This document shows, in pieces, positions 1-13,149 of a DNA stretch of 64,000 nt. This stretch comes from Sipunculus nudus (lineage: Eukaryota > Annelida > Sipuncula > Golfingiida > Sipunculidae). Every line of letters starts with the position of its first letter. Positions within the stretch are counted from its first letter, which is position 1. Made by a program: the position numbers and the translations under genes. The stretch spans positions 77,053,401 through 77,117,400 of the forward strand of contig CM049315.1 of assembly GCA_026874595.1 (NCBI GenBank), read 5' to 3'. Under the pieces are notes generated by a model. It was given only the letters and a program-made list of their open reading frames with translations. It searched no databases and had not been told where the DNA came from.

Positions 1-39
1 GAAAACTAGATCACTCTAGCTTTAAAACTGACAAAGTTA

Positions 40-362
40 GAAAAATAAGACCCCTTATATTCGAATATCATGACATTCCCCCAAAGTTTGTAACCATGGT
101 TACGGCAAATTTGAGTCAGCTACACACCAGATTACAGGCCTTGGAATGACGATTAAAATGAGCTATTGTTGAAGTAGATACGACTAATAGTCACAAAGAT
201 ATGAAGAAAAATCCGTTTTGAGAAGTTTTGACGACCTTGACCTTGACCTTTGACCTATTTTAACCAAAAACAATAGGGCACCTAGAAATTATGTTTTTCA
301 TCATCCCTGTAAGTTTCAAGGTGATTGTGACAAAATGTGGCCAGGAGAGTGCAGACAAACAA

Positions 363-393
<31 letters not shown>

Positions 394-450
394 AACAGAC
401 ATACGCAACTGACCAATATGCTTGCCGAAATCAAAGTTTTCGGCAAGCAA
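40..450. repeat. Mollusc-type dispersed repeat with CAGA tract and hairpin end
   Basis: A stretch with 'gaccttgaccttgacc' wording around 232-255 is followed by a CAGA/CAAA tetranucleotide run (about 352-400). It ends in a perfect 10-bp inverted repeat (421-430 against 438-447, 7-nt loop). Such 'ccttgaccttgacc ... cagacagaca' blocks are, from general experience, very common in bivalve and gastropod genomes. Both the short frames found here run through the low-complexity tract and are not genes. The left boundary is a guess. Confidence 0.6.
352..400. repeat. (CAGA/CAAA)n microsatellite
   Basis: Imperfect tetranucleotide run alternating cagacaaa and cagacaga units. Confidence 0.9.
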
Positions 451-3301
451 TTAACAAACTTAGTATAAAGATATCGCCGTTTACAAGCCTCATATATATG
501 CTGTGCATCTACATTCAGGATGACACTAAAACAGGTTGCTACCGTTATGGACCTCTGTTTCATACATGCATTTATAATATCGGTTTCGTCTGAGTTTGTG
601 ACACGCAAGTTCCCTTGGAACCAAACGTGGCATATTCACCGTTTCCATATGGAGTTACACGAAATGTAATGATGCATAGACAAATGCCCTAACCAGCGAG
701 CTAGGGGAGAACCATTCGAACTAGCATGTAAAGCAAATAAAACAAGCGCACGCAATTACGGATCTGTTTAGAACATTCAGATCTGCAAACACACCACAGA
801 CGTCCCGTGTAAGCGCCTCCCAAGTGTTGAGCCGACCGTCATGTCCCGGGTCCAGGGGAATGTTATGCCACATGGGGTCTACCCATAGCGTGGAGTCCAG
901 CAAAGCGACTCAGCTTATGGCTTCATTGTTTCTTGACATGTTTCTAATATACTGACATCCAGGGGATCAATACTCGGCCCACATGGTTTCCTTGCCGGGC
1001 CAGAAATGCGGAAGGTGTGCCGGTTTATGAAAATCTAACAGACTCATCTATTAGCGGCCCAATACTGTTATTGAAATAACGCGTGCATGCCCAATTGTCT
1101 CCTAAACTGATGTTTGTCTTAGGGCCCGTGACGCATCGCATAGTTTATTCTTTTCTTTCTCCATTACAATTTCTGAGCTCTCTCTATATGCACTTTGAAT
1201 TTACAGCCCGAGTTCCTTGTCGAACATAATGACAATTTAACCCCTGAGTCACTCAGGCTGAATTGAAATCTACCAAGAAAACTCTCTCATTTTATTAACA
1301 TTTTCTAGATTGAAATATATTTATTTTCGGTTCTTAAGATTTCTAATTATCTAAAGGAAGCCATTTCTGATGGTATTGTGGTTAAGATACAACAAAAACT
1401 GAGAAATGGTAAGGTATAAAACCTTACTAAAATAAATCAGAGAGATTACCTAAGGGTCTAACTACTCAGAACTGTCTAATGAGCATATATAAACAATCTT
1501 TCACATTTTCCTTAACATTTTATAAACTTCTAATATGAGGTCCCTTGTATTGTTTTTCTAAAATCCGTGAATGTGCTCTATATATTGGTATATATTGGAA
1601 TGTTTGGGTTATCTGAAAAAGATTGATTTTATTTAGATTTTAAAATATGTTAATGAATTTAAGATATTAACTAAATATCATTCAATCTCAAAAAAATGCA
1701 ACAGCTATCTCGAATGTCCCTGGGAATTATGTTAAATAAAGGTAAATAAAAAAACAGGCGCTTTCAATGGAGTGTTAACTCTCAGTATATTATGATTTTA
1801 TAAGTATATCAGTTTTAAATATATTTGTTTGGGTATAATTTAATCTATAAATGGCGTCCCTTTAAACATAGGCAAAAACACTTTTTAGAACACAACTCCA
1901 TTTAGCAGTTATGGATTGTTTAGTATGCATAAATGGTTGATAAATATCGATTTAAAGTTAAAACATATGAAAATGGTAACAACTTCTAAACTTCTAAAAT
2001 TCAACCAGTTTTGAGAAATCTCTACATTTTTTCAAAACACATTGTACTTTTAACTTTTCAGAATATGTACATGTCAAGTTTTTATACATCAACAGCTTAG
2101 AAACTATTAAGGAAACCCCCGAATAAAGTGTAGAGAGGCTCCTGAGACGGTTTTCGGCCGTTAAGATGGGGGCGAGGTACATACTATACCGGGGATCCAC
2201 CTGTCCCTTATCCTCGTATCAGAAAAAAAAAAACACAGATGGGTACATAAACGGGATGATATAAATACTATAAACCCTGATTTATTATGCCTTTATTACC
2301 ATTTCATCCTTTCTCTCCCTTTCACTTTTCGGTTGGGCTCACAACCCCTTAATTGCTTGCAACACCATCCCCCCCCCCCCCTCCGCTATCGGGCGTGTCA
2401 AACTATAACAGTAAAGCGCAGGCATGCGTAGTTCACCCCTCCTGCCGACGCTAATTCAAGAGACACGTGGTTTAGAAATTTAAATTTTCCTTAAATAATT
2501 GTATATTTTGTTAGTTCCAGGTATAAATTATTGCAAGGCGAAACGAGACAATTTCTTAAGAAACATCGCTTCTTATATAATACGCTTTCATGTATTACTC
2601 ATTAATAATTTAATATTAATTATTTTCTTTTATATGATGGATCAACTGAGACCTATAGATATACACATGTATGACTGTTTTAAAAAAGAGTCACTTTTCT
2701 CTAAATGACACCATTGTTTTTAGTTAAATGCCTGGCTGATCTGTAATTTATATCCAGCTGACAAATGCATTGCATGGTATATCTATACACTATACAGTAA
2801 CTAAAGTTAAATGATATAGGATGTACTTAAAATATACTATTCATTTAAAAGTAGCCGAGAAAAAAGTATAGCTAAGCCAAACCGGTTAATATATAGTATA
2901 CATGTAGTAATCTCTTATTGTTTGAATCGATATATCACTTTATAGATCTCAAGTGATATATTTATATCGGATGATGCTTGTCTGGTGACCTGACAAATAA
3001 ATAGAAAAATAATATAATATGTAAGATAATCACAACGTTTATCATATCAGGTTATAGCCTATTTAATATATATAGACAGCACGTAAAGGATCTGTCGTTC
3101 AAAAAATCTCGTAATCTTGACTTTAACGGAATATAATCCTCGCCCTCTACGTATGTACGGTTGATACAGTAAAATTAAAAAATACTTTCAGACATGTTAT
3201 TGTGTTTTTGTGTCATGATATCGAGAAATCCCTTCCTAGACCTAATCTGTACTGCATGTGCGTGAATATTTTGGGATACACAAAAGATTAAATTTTAACA
3301 G
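451..3301. other. Non-coding AT-rich stretch
   Basis: I see no gene. The only long frames are about 60-70 codons and resemble nothing known. It holds a poly-A run near 2222-2233 and a run of 13 C at 2369-2381. The 720-1060 part is less AT-rich and could be conserved non-coding DNA, but nothing specific supports that. Confidence 0.6.
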
Positions 3302-3757
3302 TTAAAGGGGCCCAATCACCTGTCTGACCTTTATAGTCCAAAGGTTATCCCATGGAGCTTTGATAAAAACTAGCCAGAAAACGTGTAATCACCGCACACA
3401 GGCTGCTTCTTTTGTTTATTTCAATGTGTTTATAACATGTGGGGGCCCGCAAAAATAATCAAAACAAATTCAACAAGGGCATCTGACAGCAAGTAAGATG
3501 AGCAAGAGCTTTGCAAATGACGTTTTGCAATGAGTGACCTTTCTACCTCCGCATATATGCAACTTACCTTAGGTTACATGTTTCCAGTTTGTCAACATTT
3601 CCTTGTTTACAAGCATCATGTTGATCAACAATTTCACACATTCTTCACGAAGAACTTTTCACAAACAAAATTACTCTTAGATCATTAATATATACACAGA
3701 GGAAGCCAGAAATCACATAAATCTCTTTTCAAAAGGTAGGTGATTGGGCACCTTTAA
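3302..3757 (+). mobile_element. Family A short inverted-repeat element, copy 1 (near-complete)
   Basis: Flanked by TTAA on both sides (3302-3305 and 3754-3757). The left end reads AGGGGCCCAATCACCT; the reverse complement of the right end reads AGGTGCCCAATCACCT, so 15 of 16 bases match. The body of about 448 bp has no coding frame, so this is a non-autonomous (MITE-like) element that would depend on a transposase encoded elsewhere. TTAA target duplications are characteristic of the piggyBac superfamily, but the ends do not start with the usual CCC/CCY, so that assignment is tentative. Internal landmarks shared with other copies are a 'tcaccgcacacaggctgctt' segment, 'cctccgcatatatgcaac' and 'acacagaggaagccagaaat'. 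This was the reference copy for recognising the others. Confidence 0.8.
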
Positions 3758-6700
3758 ATTAAACAGATAAGCCCCCTCCGGATATACCTGAGCAAATTTG
3801 AAAATTTGAAATCAAACATAGCAATAAAACAAATTTTACAATGTAGACATAACCATATTTTACGGTAAAAGTATATCCGTTGCCGGAAAAAAAACTGCTG
3901 GAGCATCACATTTCTGAGTGGTAAGAAGCGGGGCAACATATGTTAACCACGTTCAGGCGATCAGAACTCGTAGGCGAGCCTTCATCGGATTTAATGTAGG
4001 CAGATGATAGGTTATATGATGTTTACGTGTCTGTCAAAATGCTGCCTGCTGGAAATATTAACACATGGCACTCTAAATGCTGTTACGATAGTAACATATA
4101 CGTGTACCATGTACCTAAGTCAAAATATTTGGGATGAATGCATTATTTGGACACCTTTCGTACCACCCTGGCCAGGACAGGTATATCTTCTGGTGTCTGT
4201 GAATGTGCAATTATGCATGTAGCGTCTCATCAACAGACACCATCTCATCCTCTATCCAGTTCGAATGATCTAAAAATGTGGCCCGATATATGGATAACAA
4301 TTTACTTCCGGTTAAAATCGGACTTTTGGAAAGCCTGCATGTAGCGCCTGTTTTAAAACATTATTATAAAATAACCTGGGCTATGTTGCAATAACATGGT
4401 ACAGGACTTAAGTCGAGAAGCGCACCATGCAAGTCTCGATACCATTGTTACAATTGTGACGTCATAATTGTTACCATAGTTACACACGATGACTCTAGTT
4501 TTAAGTCACCTGACTTCAGTCGTTTTATTGCAACAGACACAAGGATAGCTATTTGCCTTAAAGTTATATACAGGCCACAAAAGATTAGTTGAATCGATTG
4601 GAAATGCGTCTTGAGATGTTTTACCGGAAGTAGAAAGCCTATGTGGTGAGAATATATATTAACTCTTTCCGAAACCGAACAAACCACACACGAGACATAA
4701 TGGTAAGATTTCCCCTTTCTAACGTGTCTAAACGTATCCTCTATATGCTATAACACAAATACCATTTCCTGACTTTAAGTTTCTGAATGGGAGGTTTATT
4801 AACAGGTATCAGTCTAGCGTTTTGGTGTGGAAGAACAGCGATCGAAAAATAAAATCCCAAAATACCAGTGGCAAAACGTCTATGATAAACAAAAGTCTTA
4901 GTTTAAGCAAGTAAACGCATTCGTTGTTCTTCCGCCATAAAAAGTTTTACATGAGAATAAATTCTTATTAATTATCAGGATTGAAACGATTTTGAATGGA
5001 CAACATATACGAATACGGGATTCTAATACGGTAACTAAAAAAACTATCTGGGGACTTTCTAAAAAAAACGAGACGCCGTATATAGGCACTCTGTGACTAC
5101 CTGGTACATAACCTGTATCCAATAAAACCGTAATAAAACCGGTCCCCCTGACACAAACACTAAAGAATATCAACAGAGTCGTTATCAACAAAGGAGCATA
5201 AACACTTTATAACAAGAGCCTGCAGGCTTAGCGAGTCTGGGTATATAAACATAAGTAACCAGATCCCACTGAATGTAACAGGGGCCGCGGGATGCCAGCG
5301 CTAAATGATTCTCGTATCTTAATTATATCGATAAAAAGAATAGAACACATCTTCACCAACTCATAACAAGACCAGTTATAGTGAATTTGCTAGGGGAACA
5401 AACACAGATGACTATCTGAATTGGTAACAGACCTGTTAAATGTAGCTTTTTGTGCATGACTAAAACGTTTTAATAACACAGACGAGTACAAAGGCACAGC
5501 CAACCGAAAAAAATACAGATTTGCAGTTGGGTAACTTAAATGATAGATATATGCATGTCACTCAAAACTTATTATTCGTCTACTTTTGTAAAGTGTTTAT
5601 TTATAAATATTTAGTATACATACAATATTAACAGTGATCTGCTTATGGTTTTCATATGACTTATGTGAATTACTGTTGAAACCACGATAATTCAATCATA
5701 TATTAAAATACCAGAAGTCATATTCTGTCGAGCAGAAGTATCTAAAAGTCTGACGTGTTGTTGGTTGAAACATGGTACGGTTTGTAATACATTATCTGCA
5801 GATGGGCCTGTCTCGATCATCAGATTGTGCAGACCTTTTAATAAATGGCGCGTAAAGTAAACAAGTAAAATATAATCCAATTGAATGTAATAATACTCAC
5901 TGAGGCAGCGCCAGGCGGGCATTGCGCCTGTTAATCCAGTCAAACTTAACCAAGCTGAGTTGGATATCAAAAGGGTTGATTCACCACGGGAAGAGGCAGG
6001 GACTTAGCGGGAACAGACTCACAAGGGCTGAGGGAAAAGACTGTCAAGGATCGGTGAAAGCGGGAGATGTTTACATACAGTTACAGCTAACGACTGCCAG
6101 GGGACCACCTGCGGTCCAGCAGCGTCTCACATCTGCTAGGAAGAGACGTGTTAGGGCAAAAGTTAGCTTGGTTCGTGTTCAAGCCGGTCATAAACGCTAG
6201 TGGTAGTGTACTTGGTGGTTTATACGCCCTCCTGGGTATGGTCCACGAGTTCGTATAAATTGATGACTCAAGGAAGTCAAGATAATGAACTGTTCCTATG
6301 ACATCTGGGCGGCCACCTGGTGGCGAGATTTGACCTAGCAGCTGGGGGTCACGGGAGGTCATAGGGCACCGCAACGGGTGGTGTGAAAGCTATCAAAGGA
6401 TGTGCTCACGCTTGAAAGAGATACAGTAAACGGCGAGAGATAAACAGTCGATGGGGTGTTTATATATGTGGTTCATTGCAGCGCATCATTAGCGCTAGCT
6501 TGGACGTTGGCGGCACACGGGAGTTCGTGAACTTGAATTGCCTGTCAAACAGAACGCAAACTATCACACTTCCCCTGAACCCAAAATCTACGCTCCTGTC
6601 ATATGCAGAATTGAGCCATGGATAACATTCTTGAACCTCTTCATTGCTTTTATATAACTCACTGTGCGGAGGTTATATGTCAAACACAGAGGGGGCAGGG

Positions 6701-7235
6701 TGCCTGGTGAGTAATGTCCGGGGCTGCTTTGTTTTGTCACATGATAGATGGCCGCAAATGGGAAATTTCAAAGCTGGGCTGAAGCCCATATGTTACGTTC
6801 CCAGAATCCTTATCACGTAATATATAGAGACGTTTTATTTACGCGTGAGCTAGATTTGTCAGCAATACGTCACCTACTTTTTCCTTAAATCAAAGTTTTT
6901 ATGGTTCATTTGGAGGTTGCTATCGTGACGTTTCTCTTTCCGCCTTTCGTACTGTTGCCAAACAATTAATCAAATATGATTTAAAAGACCCCGTGACCTC
7001 TGAAGCATCAAATTCCTATATTTAATACACCCGTCTGGAAAATCGGATTTTGTATTGACTTATTGAGCGCTGCTTGTTTTGTTTATGTGAATGTTGGGTG
7101 GTATCCTAGACGCCACAAGGGTATACATAATATCACAAAACAAACCATAAACCAAAATTAACATGATCCAAATATAAAAATGAAATCCCAGGGTAAGTCT
7201 TTTTTAACTTCTTAAATGATTTCATACATAAGAAA

Positions 7236-7237
<2 letters not shown>
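3758..7237. other. Non-coding stretch with GC-richer island
   Basis: No supported gene. It contains a full CRE palindrome TGACGTCA at 4457-4464. From about 5890 to 6380 it is clearly less AT-rich and holds overlapping frames of about 90 codons on both strands, none recognisable. From about 6480 to 6800 the composition resembles conserved non-coding DNA. The rest is featureless AT-rich sequence. Confidence 0.55.

Positions 7238-7291
<54 letters not shown>
7238..7291. repeat. (AT)n microsatellite
   Basis: Uninterrupted TA dinucleotides over about 54 bp. Confidence 0.97.
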
Positions 7292-7294
<3 letters not shown>

Positions 7295-7339
7295 ACAGAG
7301 ACATTGCTGCTAAATGCTACTTTTTAAAGAATGTCACTT

Positions 7340-7343
<4 letters not shown>

Positions 7344-7386
<43 letters not shown>
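7344..7386. repeat. (AG)n microsatellite
   Basis: Uninterrupted AG dinucleotides over about 43 bp, only about 50 bp from the preceding (AT)n array. Confidence 0.97.
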
Positions 7387-7388
<2 letters not shown>

Positions 7389-7549
7389 ACGTGTAAGATT
7401 ATACCACAGTTTACTCTGATAGAAAATTAATCCCAGAAAATTTTCATCGCAATATATACGCTGGTATCATCTTATATCATCTACGACAAAACCAGTGTGC
7501 GGGGAGACATTCCGCAACGTGGAAGATAAACTAAACAGGGTCGGTTAAT

Positions 7550-8190
7550 CATGAAACGATGAGGAAGGAATTTTAACGAGAATTCATTTCTTTTCTAGAT
7601 AAAACCTCCAAATTCCCCTGGCGACAATAAGATCTGTTTCCACAGGGGAGCTGTTAAAGAACCGACCCCCAGAGTGATTTAAGTTTCTCCATCTAGCATT
7701 ACTCATACTATCAGTACTACAGAAGAGTTTTTAAAATAACAAAACCGTATTTGATGGATTACCTTGCTGTCCCTAAGCCATAAAAGTCGTAAAGAGAAAG
7801 TGATATTTATTTTATTATGAATATATAATGTATGTCCATGTCACGCCGCATCTCCAGGGAGAAAGCAGACAGTTATTGGATATGTATTTTCCAAACTCAG
7901 TCCCCCCAAAATAACTTCATTACAGCATGTTTATCTTATGATAACTACATGATTGCGCTATGACGTAATAGCGGTAACTTAAACGCTGAAGATGCTAACT
8001 TAAATAATATCGTGTTAGGGTCCGCCTTATGTGTATATATCGTGTTTCCTCGGGTTGCAGACTGGCGCCGGCTCAGCATTCTTGCGCCATCTGGCCCTAG
8101 TGTCTTAGGTAATACGTCATCAACTTAGGATGAGCTGCAGCTCGCTCCTTGCGTCTAAGATAAGGCTTATGGTCAATCTCACATGCATGC
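7550..8190. promoter_or_regulatory. Candidate conserved non-coding block
   Basis: This is a low-repeat, mixed-composition block between microsatellites. Two parts stand out: 7560-7700 and 7920-8180. The latter includes a CRE-like TGACGTAA (about 7961) and a GAGCTGCAGCTC palindrome near 8133. There is no open frame of interest. The call rests on composition alone; cross-species alignment would decide. Confidence 0.25.
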
Positions 8191-9256
8191 ACGGAATATA
8201 TATTTTTTTGGTCACCTAAACGCGGCTTTACCATCAGAAGAATTAGCACCTTTAAAATCATTTAAATTTCTAATCAAAAGATAACGTTTTCGAGGATTAT
8301 ACTAATAATAATTATCATAGGGGTCCAGTAGTTTTGAGTTCTGGTAAAAATAAATTCTGCTTGTCCCTCTGTATGGTGGCTTATTTTTTTTATTTAATAT
8401 TCCTCCCTCTTATTAAGCATGAACTTAATATAGAAGTTTCACAAATATATTCACATTTTATTTAAGCTTGTGTATAATACCGGAAGAAGTAATCCAACTA
8501 ATTCTCGAAAACGGGTACCGAGCAATCTTCTTTAGAAATAGAAATCGAGTATACTCTGCATTTGCATGCATTTTGACCTGCAAATGACTAAGTACAGAGG
8601 CATTTGGTATTACTAATTAGAGTAGGGCTGTAAATTTGTTCTTGGATTCTTTCTGGGTAATGAAATAGATATTGGGTGATACTTGTTTCTTTTCGTACAC
8701 ATTAATACAATGGATATCAAATGCAATTTATATTTGATGAGCCATTTATAAACATGTACACGAGTCAGAGACGTATAATATTTCTTATATTGTCCATTCC
8801 AAAGTTTGCTTTGTGTCAGTTAAACCTTATATATTTGCTAGAGCTGTGTACAATCCGTTTATTTTAAGTTTCCGCGATGCATTTTGTTACATTGTATTGT
8901 TATTGTGGATTTTTCCGATGGCATGTCGGTCATGGGTGTTACACTGTTACATTAAGTCGTTGCCATGACGATAACAGCTATGACCACGCTGAAGAACCAT
9001 AGAAGCCGTGGAACATAACTGGAGATCGTATCTCCGTGCGATTAATGACGTAATCGAGCACCACAAGCATACCACAGGGCAGGGATTATGGCATCATATA
9101 AAACTATGTGACGATTTGAGGTTTTAACCATTACATATAAACGATTTGACCTGTTTGATGTGTAACCTATATATTTATATCAGCAAAATATAAAGTTTAA
9201 ACAGAAAACGTATATTGTACGGTCGCTCGACCGTGGTAACATAAATAAACCACTCA
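8191..9256. other. Non-coding AT-rich stretch
   Basis: No gene seen. The only notable item is a perfect inverted repeat, ACGGTCG-CT-CGACCGT, at 9219-9234. Confidence 0.6.
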
Positions 9257-9696
9257 TTAAAGGGTCATGTCCCGAAATCTGACCAACTATTAATTAAATA
9301 TAATCCCTTGAATCTTTCAATAATAAGCCAGAAAACGCCGATTAGTTTTGTTTATATCCCGGTGTTTTATAACATGCGGGGGGCATCGCGAAAATATTCC
9401 ACAAATATGCAACAAGTCAGAGAGTGTTTTTATATATTTTACTCTAGTATATATATTATAACCTTTCAGCTTTCGCACATATGTAACAAACCTCCCTAGA
9501 TTACTTTTTTTTTCTGTTTGTCAGCTTTGGTGCACATAACGTGTTTACTAACAGCTTGTAGATAAACAAGTTTATATACATCCACACAGATGCGTTATAA
9601 GAACATTTATGAACCTACATTTCATAAATATGTAGACAGAGTAAATCAGAAATCACATAATTCTACAGAAAAAGGTAGGTGAATAACTTGCTTCAA
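9257..9696 (+). mobile_element. Family A element, copy 2 (old, divergent)
   Basis: Starts TTAAAGGGTC and ends GTAGGTGAATAACTTGCTTCAA, a decayed form of the family A ends. Internal wording is shared in order with the copy at 3302: 'gccagaaaacg', 'tataacatgcgggg', 'tatgcaac', 'aaacaag', 'aatcagaaatcacataa' and 'aaaggtaggtga'. Right-hand TTAA has become TTCAA. The 63-codon frame inside is incidental. Confidence 0.65.
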
Positions 9697-10965
9697 GAGA
9701 AAATATGTTTATAATCATTTACAAAATGTATAAATGACAAAATTAATGTTAAAATAATATACGCAATGATAATATAACATATAAAAGGTAATAATGTGGA
9801 CATTTTCCCTTCCAGTGTCTCGGATTGTCGACATATTTGATATATCCAATCGCGGTGAGCGAAATTAAGTGAAAACTAGTATGCCTGATCACGTTTTTAA
9901 TCACGATATACGAGTCAGATAATGTAGACATGTCTGTTCGTGTTTTCAACATGATAGGTCAGTTTTGTTTTATTTCCTGGCGTTAGGCCGGTATATCGTG
10001 TATGTGAACCGGGGTTTGTCTAAAGTTGAGCAGGTCTACCCGTATCATTGATCTATCACTAGATCGATCCATCAGTCATATCGTTTAGAGGCTGCGTGTC
10101 GTGTCGGGGGACAACACTGTGGCACCTGCTCTCAGCCTGGCAGGCTGTGCCGAGTTTCCCAGTTTGGTTCTCTTACCCCAACTCGTGCCTCGCGTGGTCA
10201 CAAGTCGTGCCATGTTAAAACTCCCGCTGGGGACGTTATTTAACTCCGACAGAGGCGTTTTCAACATACACCCGTCCTGTTATGGATTTCTAACCTTGTT
10301 ACGTCTGAAGTCCGTGGTAATGTTACACTCTGTCGCGACCGAATGTACGTTGAATACATCTGTTCTGGAACCCACCCAAGTTGGTCATAACCTCCTCTAG
10401 TCTGCCCTTTTGATCCTTTTGTAGACTCACATGTCTCTTGTTCAGGCTGCACCAGCAAGGTCTGGCCACAGCACCGCTCTACTTTTCTCGTGGCTGACAT
10501 AAGCTAGCCCCGATTAGGACGGATGCTTCAATAGTTCACCAGGTCACCTGGTATTGTAACAGTCAACACAGGTAGATGTCTAGCTCTAGACAAAATTTAG
10601 CTCATGAAAATATGAAGTATCCTCAATGTCGTTTTAGAGTCGAGGTCTCGATTTCCTTTCGAAATATGGTAATTAAGGAGGTGAGAGATCGGACGTGGGG
10701 CGGGGGAGAAATACCAATCCCCTTATTTTCAGGAGGGTAAACCATATTTAACCCACGTGCCTGTTAATACCAAGAATGCATATTTCGCATATTAAGATTT
10801 GATTTCAATCTTTCATAGTGCATGACCTTTTCAATTTCTTCCAATAACGGTTAGATTAAACAATTAAACGGGAAAGGTTAGCCACGTGACATTAATTTAC
10901 ATATTCACAAGAATCAAGTTGAGCGAAGAAGAGCTGAGCTGTTTGTGCGAGGAAAAGACAACCCA
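9697..10965. other. Non-coding stretch with GC-richer block 10085-10510
   Basis: The block 10085-10510 is less AT-rich and has overlapping open frames on both strands (99 codons plus, 79 and 60 codons minus). No frame shows recognisable domains, and open frames on both strands at once usually reflect composition. It could be conserved non-coding DNA or an old transposon relic. Confidence 0.45.
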
Positions 10966-11222
10966 AACCCAGGGTGAGCGCTCTGCAGGCTTAATGGGGA
11001 GACTGATGCCAACAGTCATGTTTCAGTCACAAACAAGTGCGCCTTTCGGGGGCTCCTCGGTGTTATGACCCAGCCATGGGGATGACACACTCCAAGGACC
11101 CGCATGAGTGATACAAAGATCCAGGAAGCCACCAGGATGATATAAGCCCCTGTCACGTTATCTGAAACCGGAATGATCTTCTGCAGATGTGCATAGTACT
11201 TAGTTCAGTAAGCATTGAAAAA
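10966..11222 (+). mobile_element. tRNA-type SINE (family S), 5'-truncated copy
   Basis: Begins at the body motif 'cccagggtgagcgctctgca' and runs to 'tagttcagtaagcattgaaa'. The body includes 'gtgcgcctttcgggggctcc', 'atgacccagccatgggga' and 'ctgaaaccggaatgatcttc', all shared with the copies at 12034, 31403 and 33751. The tRNA-like head is missing, as expected from incomplete reverse transcription. The 60-codon frame over this copy is a by-product. Confidence 0.75.
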
Positions 11223-12033
11223 TAGAGGCGGTTATCTCCACCAAACAAATTAAATCATTAAAAAATAAAAAGAGTTTGAGACGTCAGAATTATCACACAA
11301 TGAACCATACAGCGCTTGCTCTAAACTTGTCTGCTCTTTCCCTTCTACGTTTGAAAAGTATATATATCGTTATCTGGAGAATTTGTTAAGGGTTTATTTT
11401 TATGACAGTACACAGCATAGGTATAGCTATATCTCCCAACGTTACATGCATGGGATATTAGGCAAGTATAAAAGTAACGTTATATTATGTGCTCTTAAAC
11501 TGTTCTGTGAATAATAACAGAAGTTGGGAGCAAAAACTGATTAAATCTAAGTTTCTAAGAGCTTTCATTTTCTCTCCTGTTGTTGCCTTTGGGGTAATAT
11601 CCGTATATCATTACAAATAAGTTTATATGAGTCCTCCTCCTCTATATCTATCCCAGGGGACTAAAGAAACATGAAACCCGCGCACACAACAGCGCAAGAT
11701 GTAAATCCGGTATGTTTCTCCTTTGTACAAACAACTTAAGGGGCTGAACGGCCGGCGTGGTTTCGTATGGAACAGTATACCCAGGCATGTCTTTTGTAAG
11801 ATATCTTACGGGATTCATTATCGGTCTAATACTTTTTGGTAGGTTTAGCTGTATTTCAAGGAGGATACAATGCAAGTAGACTATTTTTTTACAATACAAC
11901 CCGCGTCATGAGCATCAGATATTTTCATGCTCTGACACCCCCCCCCCCCCCCCCCAACCCCAACCTCACCCCCATTTCGTTAGAGGCAACCGCTTCCATG
12001 TTTTTATTGCTAACCTATAACTAAGTATATGTA
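11223..12033. other. Non-coding stretch with 18-C run
   Basis: No gene seen. A run of 18 C lies at 11938-11955. Confidence 0.6.
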
Positions 12034-12345
12034 TGCATCTGCAGGATCCCATTCTGGTTTCGGAGTACGTGCCAGGCCCGGTGACTACTGCACCTGCGAG
12101 CCCTAGGTTGGTATATAAACCCCATCGCTGGTTTCCTACCACCGAGGAGCCCCCGAAAGGCGCACTCGTTTTTGAGTGAAACACGGCCGTTGCATGTGAA
12201 CGGCCTTCCTAATGAACCTGCAGAGCGCTCACCCTGGGTGAGAAACCCGCCGTGAAAAAAATAAAACCCCTCGGCTGAGATTCGAACTCACGGTCTCCCG
12301 GGCTTTGAGTCCTGGCTCTTCCCCTGAGCCACTATCAGTGTCCCG
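12034..12345 (-). mobile_element. tRNA-type SINE (family S), near-complete copy
   Basis: Read on the minus strand, it starts with a tRNA-like head: A box 'gtggctcaggggaagagc', then B box 'gagttcgaatctc' about 35 bp later. A spacer ending 'ttcacggcgggtttctc' follows, then the shared body 'cacccagggtgagcgctctg'. The body runs through 'gtgcgcctttcgggggctcc' to 'ctccgaaaccagaatgggat'. A and B boxes are the internal RNA polymerase III promoter of tRNA-derived SINEs. There is no coding capacity; mobilisation would need a partner LINE, none of which is visible here. Confidence 0.82.
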
Positions 12346-12781
12346 TATGTCTACCAGATTTTTCCATCTCCAATGTTTTTATTTGCGTCAATGTCATTTT
12401 TTAAAAATTTCTCTCATAAGCAGCTTCGCATATCTTTCGTGAATTCTACATTTGTTTCTCTAAATGGAATCATACTTTGCACTGCTCCTTGGCCATACAC
12501 TTAACACGTTCATTTTTACTTTAAAAAAACTAAAATCATAAATATTCGTTTTCTGAAAATTTGTTAATCTTAGAGAAGAACGCATTCCTTAACTGCTCAT
12601 TGGTCAGCTACATAATTGTGAGTGATGATTGACACCTTCAGTAGAATGTGAGCTCCAAGGGACTTTCAGCTGGGGTTCTGCTTATCGTAGTAGCTGGCCG
12701 CTATATATAGTTGTATACTGACTATACAACTGGTGACTTTTAAACAAAAAGCATCTTTAGCCGTCCATGCTAAGGCATTTA

Positions 12782-12945
12782 TTGCATCCGCACGGAGGTT
12801 ATGCGCTCATTCCCGTTTGTGTGTGTGTCTGTTGGTGTGTATGTTCACAACATAACTCACGCAATCATAAGGAGATTCTCCTGGAATTTCTCCTTGCATT
12901 TTTGAGAGAATCGATTATATTTTAGTGGGAATCCGGCACATTATA
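12782..12945 (+). mobile_element. Family B element, 3'-truncated copy
   Basis: Starts 'ttgcatccgcacggaggtta', then 'tgcgctcattcccgtttgtg', a GT-rich stretch, and 'gttcacaacataactcacgc'. These match the 5' half of the copies at 26247, 39005 and 52753. The 3' hairpin end is absent. Confidence 0.7.
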
Positions 12946-13149
12946 CCTATTCAAAAGCGTCAAGATTATCATTACACATCTTCCTAATTAGGAAATATAT
13001 AATGTCTAGTCCTTTGCATGCAATATATTAGGATTATGGTTTACTTTAAATGTGCAAGCAAGGTATAAGCGCATATACCGAGAATATTAAGAGTTTGTAT
13101 ACTCTGCTAAGAATGAAAGTGATTTTATTTTTTTAAGAACGAAAGTGAA

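Noticed and set aside
291-608. Overlapping 100- and 108-codon frames on opposite strands
   Set aside because: Both read through the CAGA/CAAA microsatellite, giving repetitive TDRQTDKQ and VCLFVCL text.
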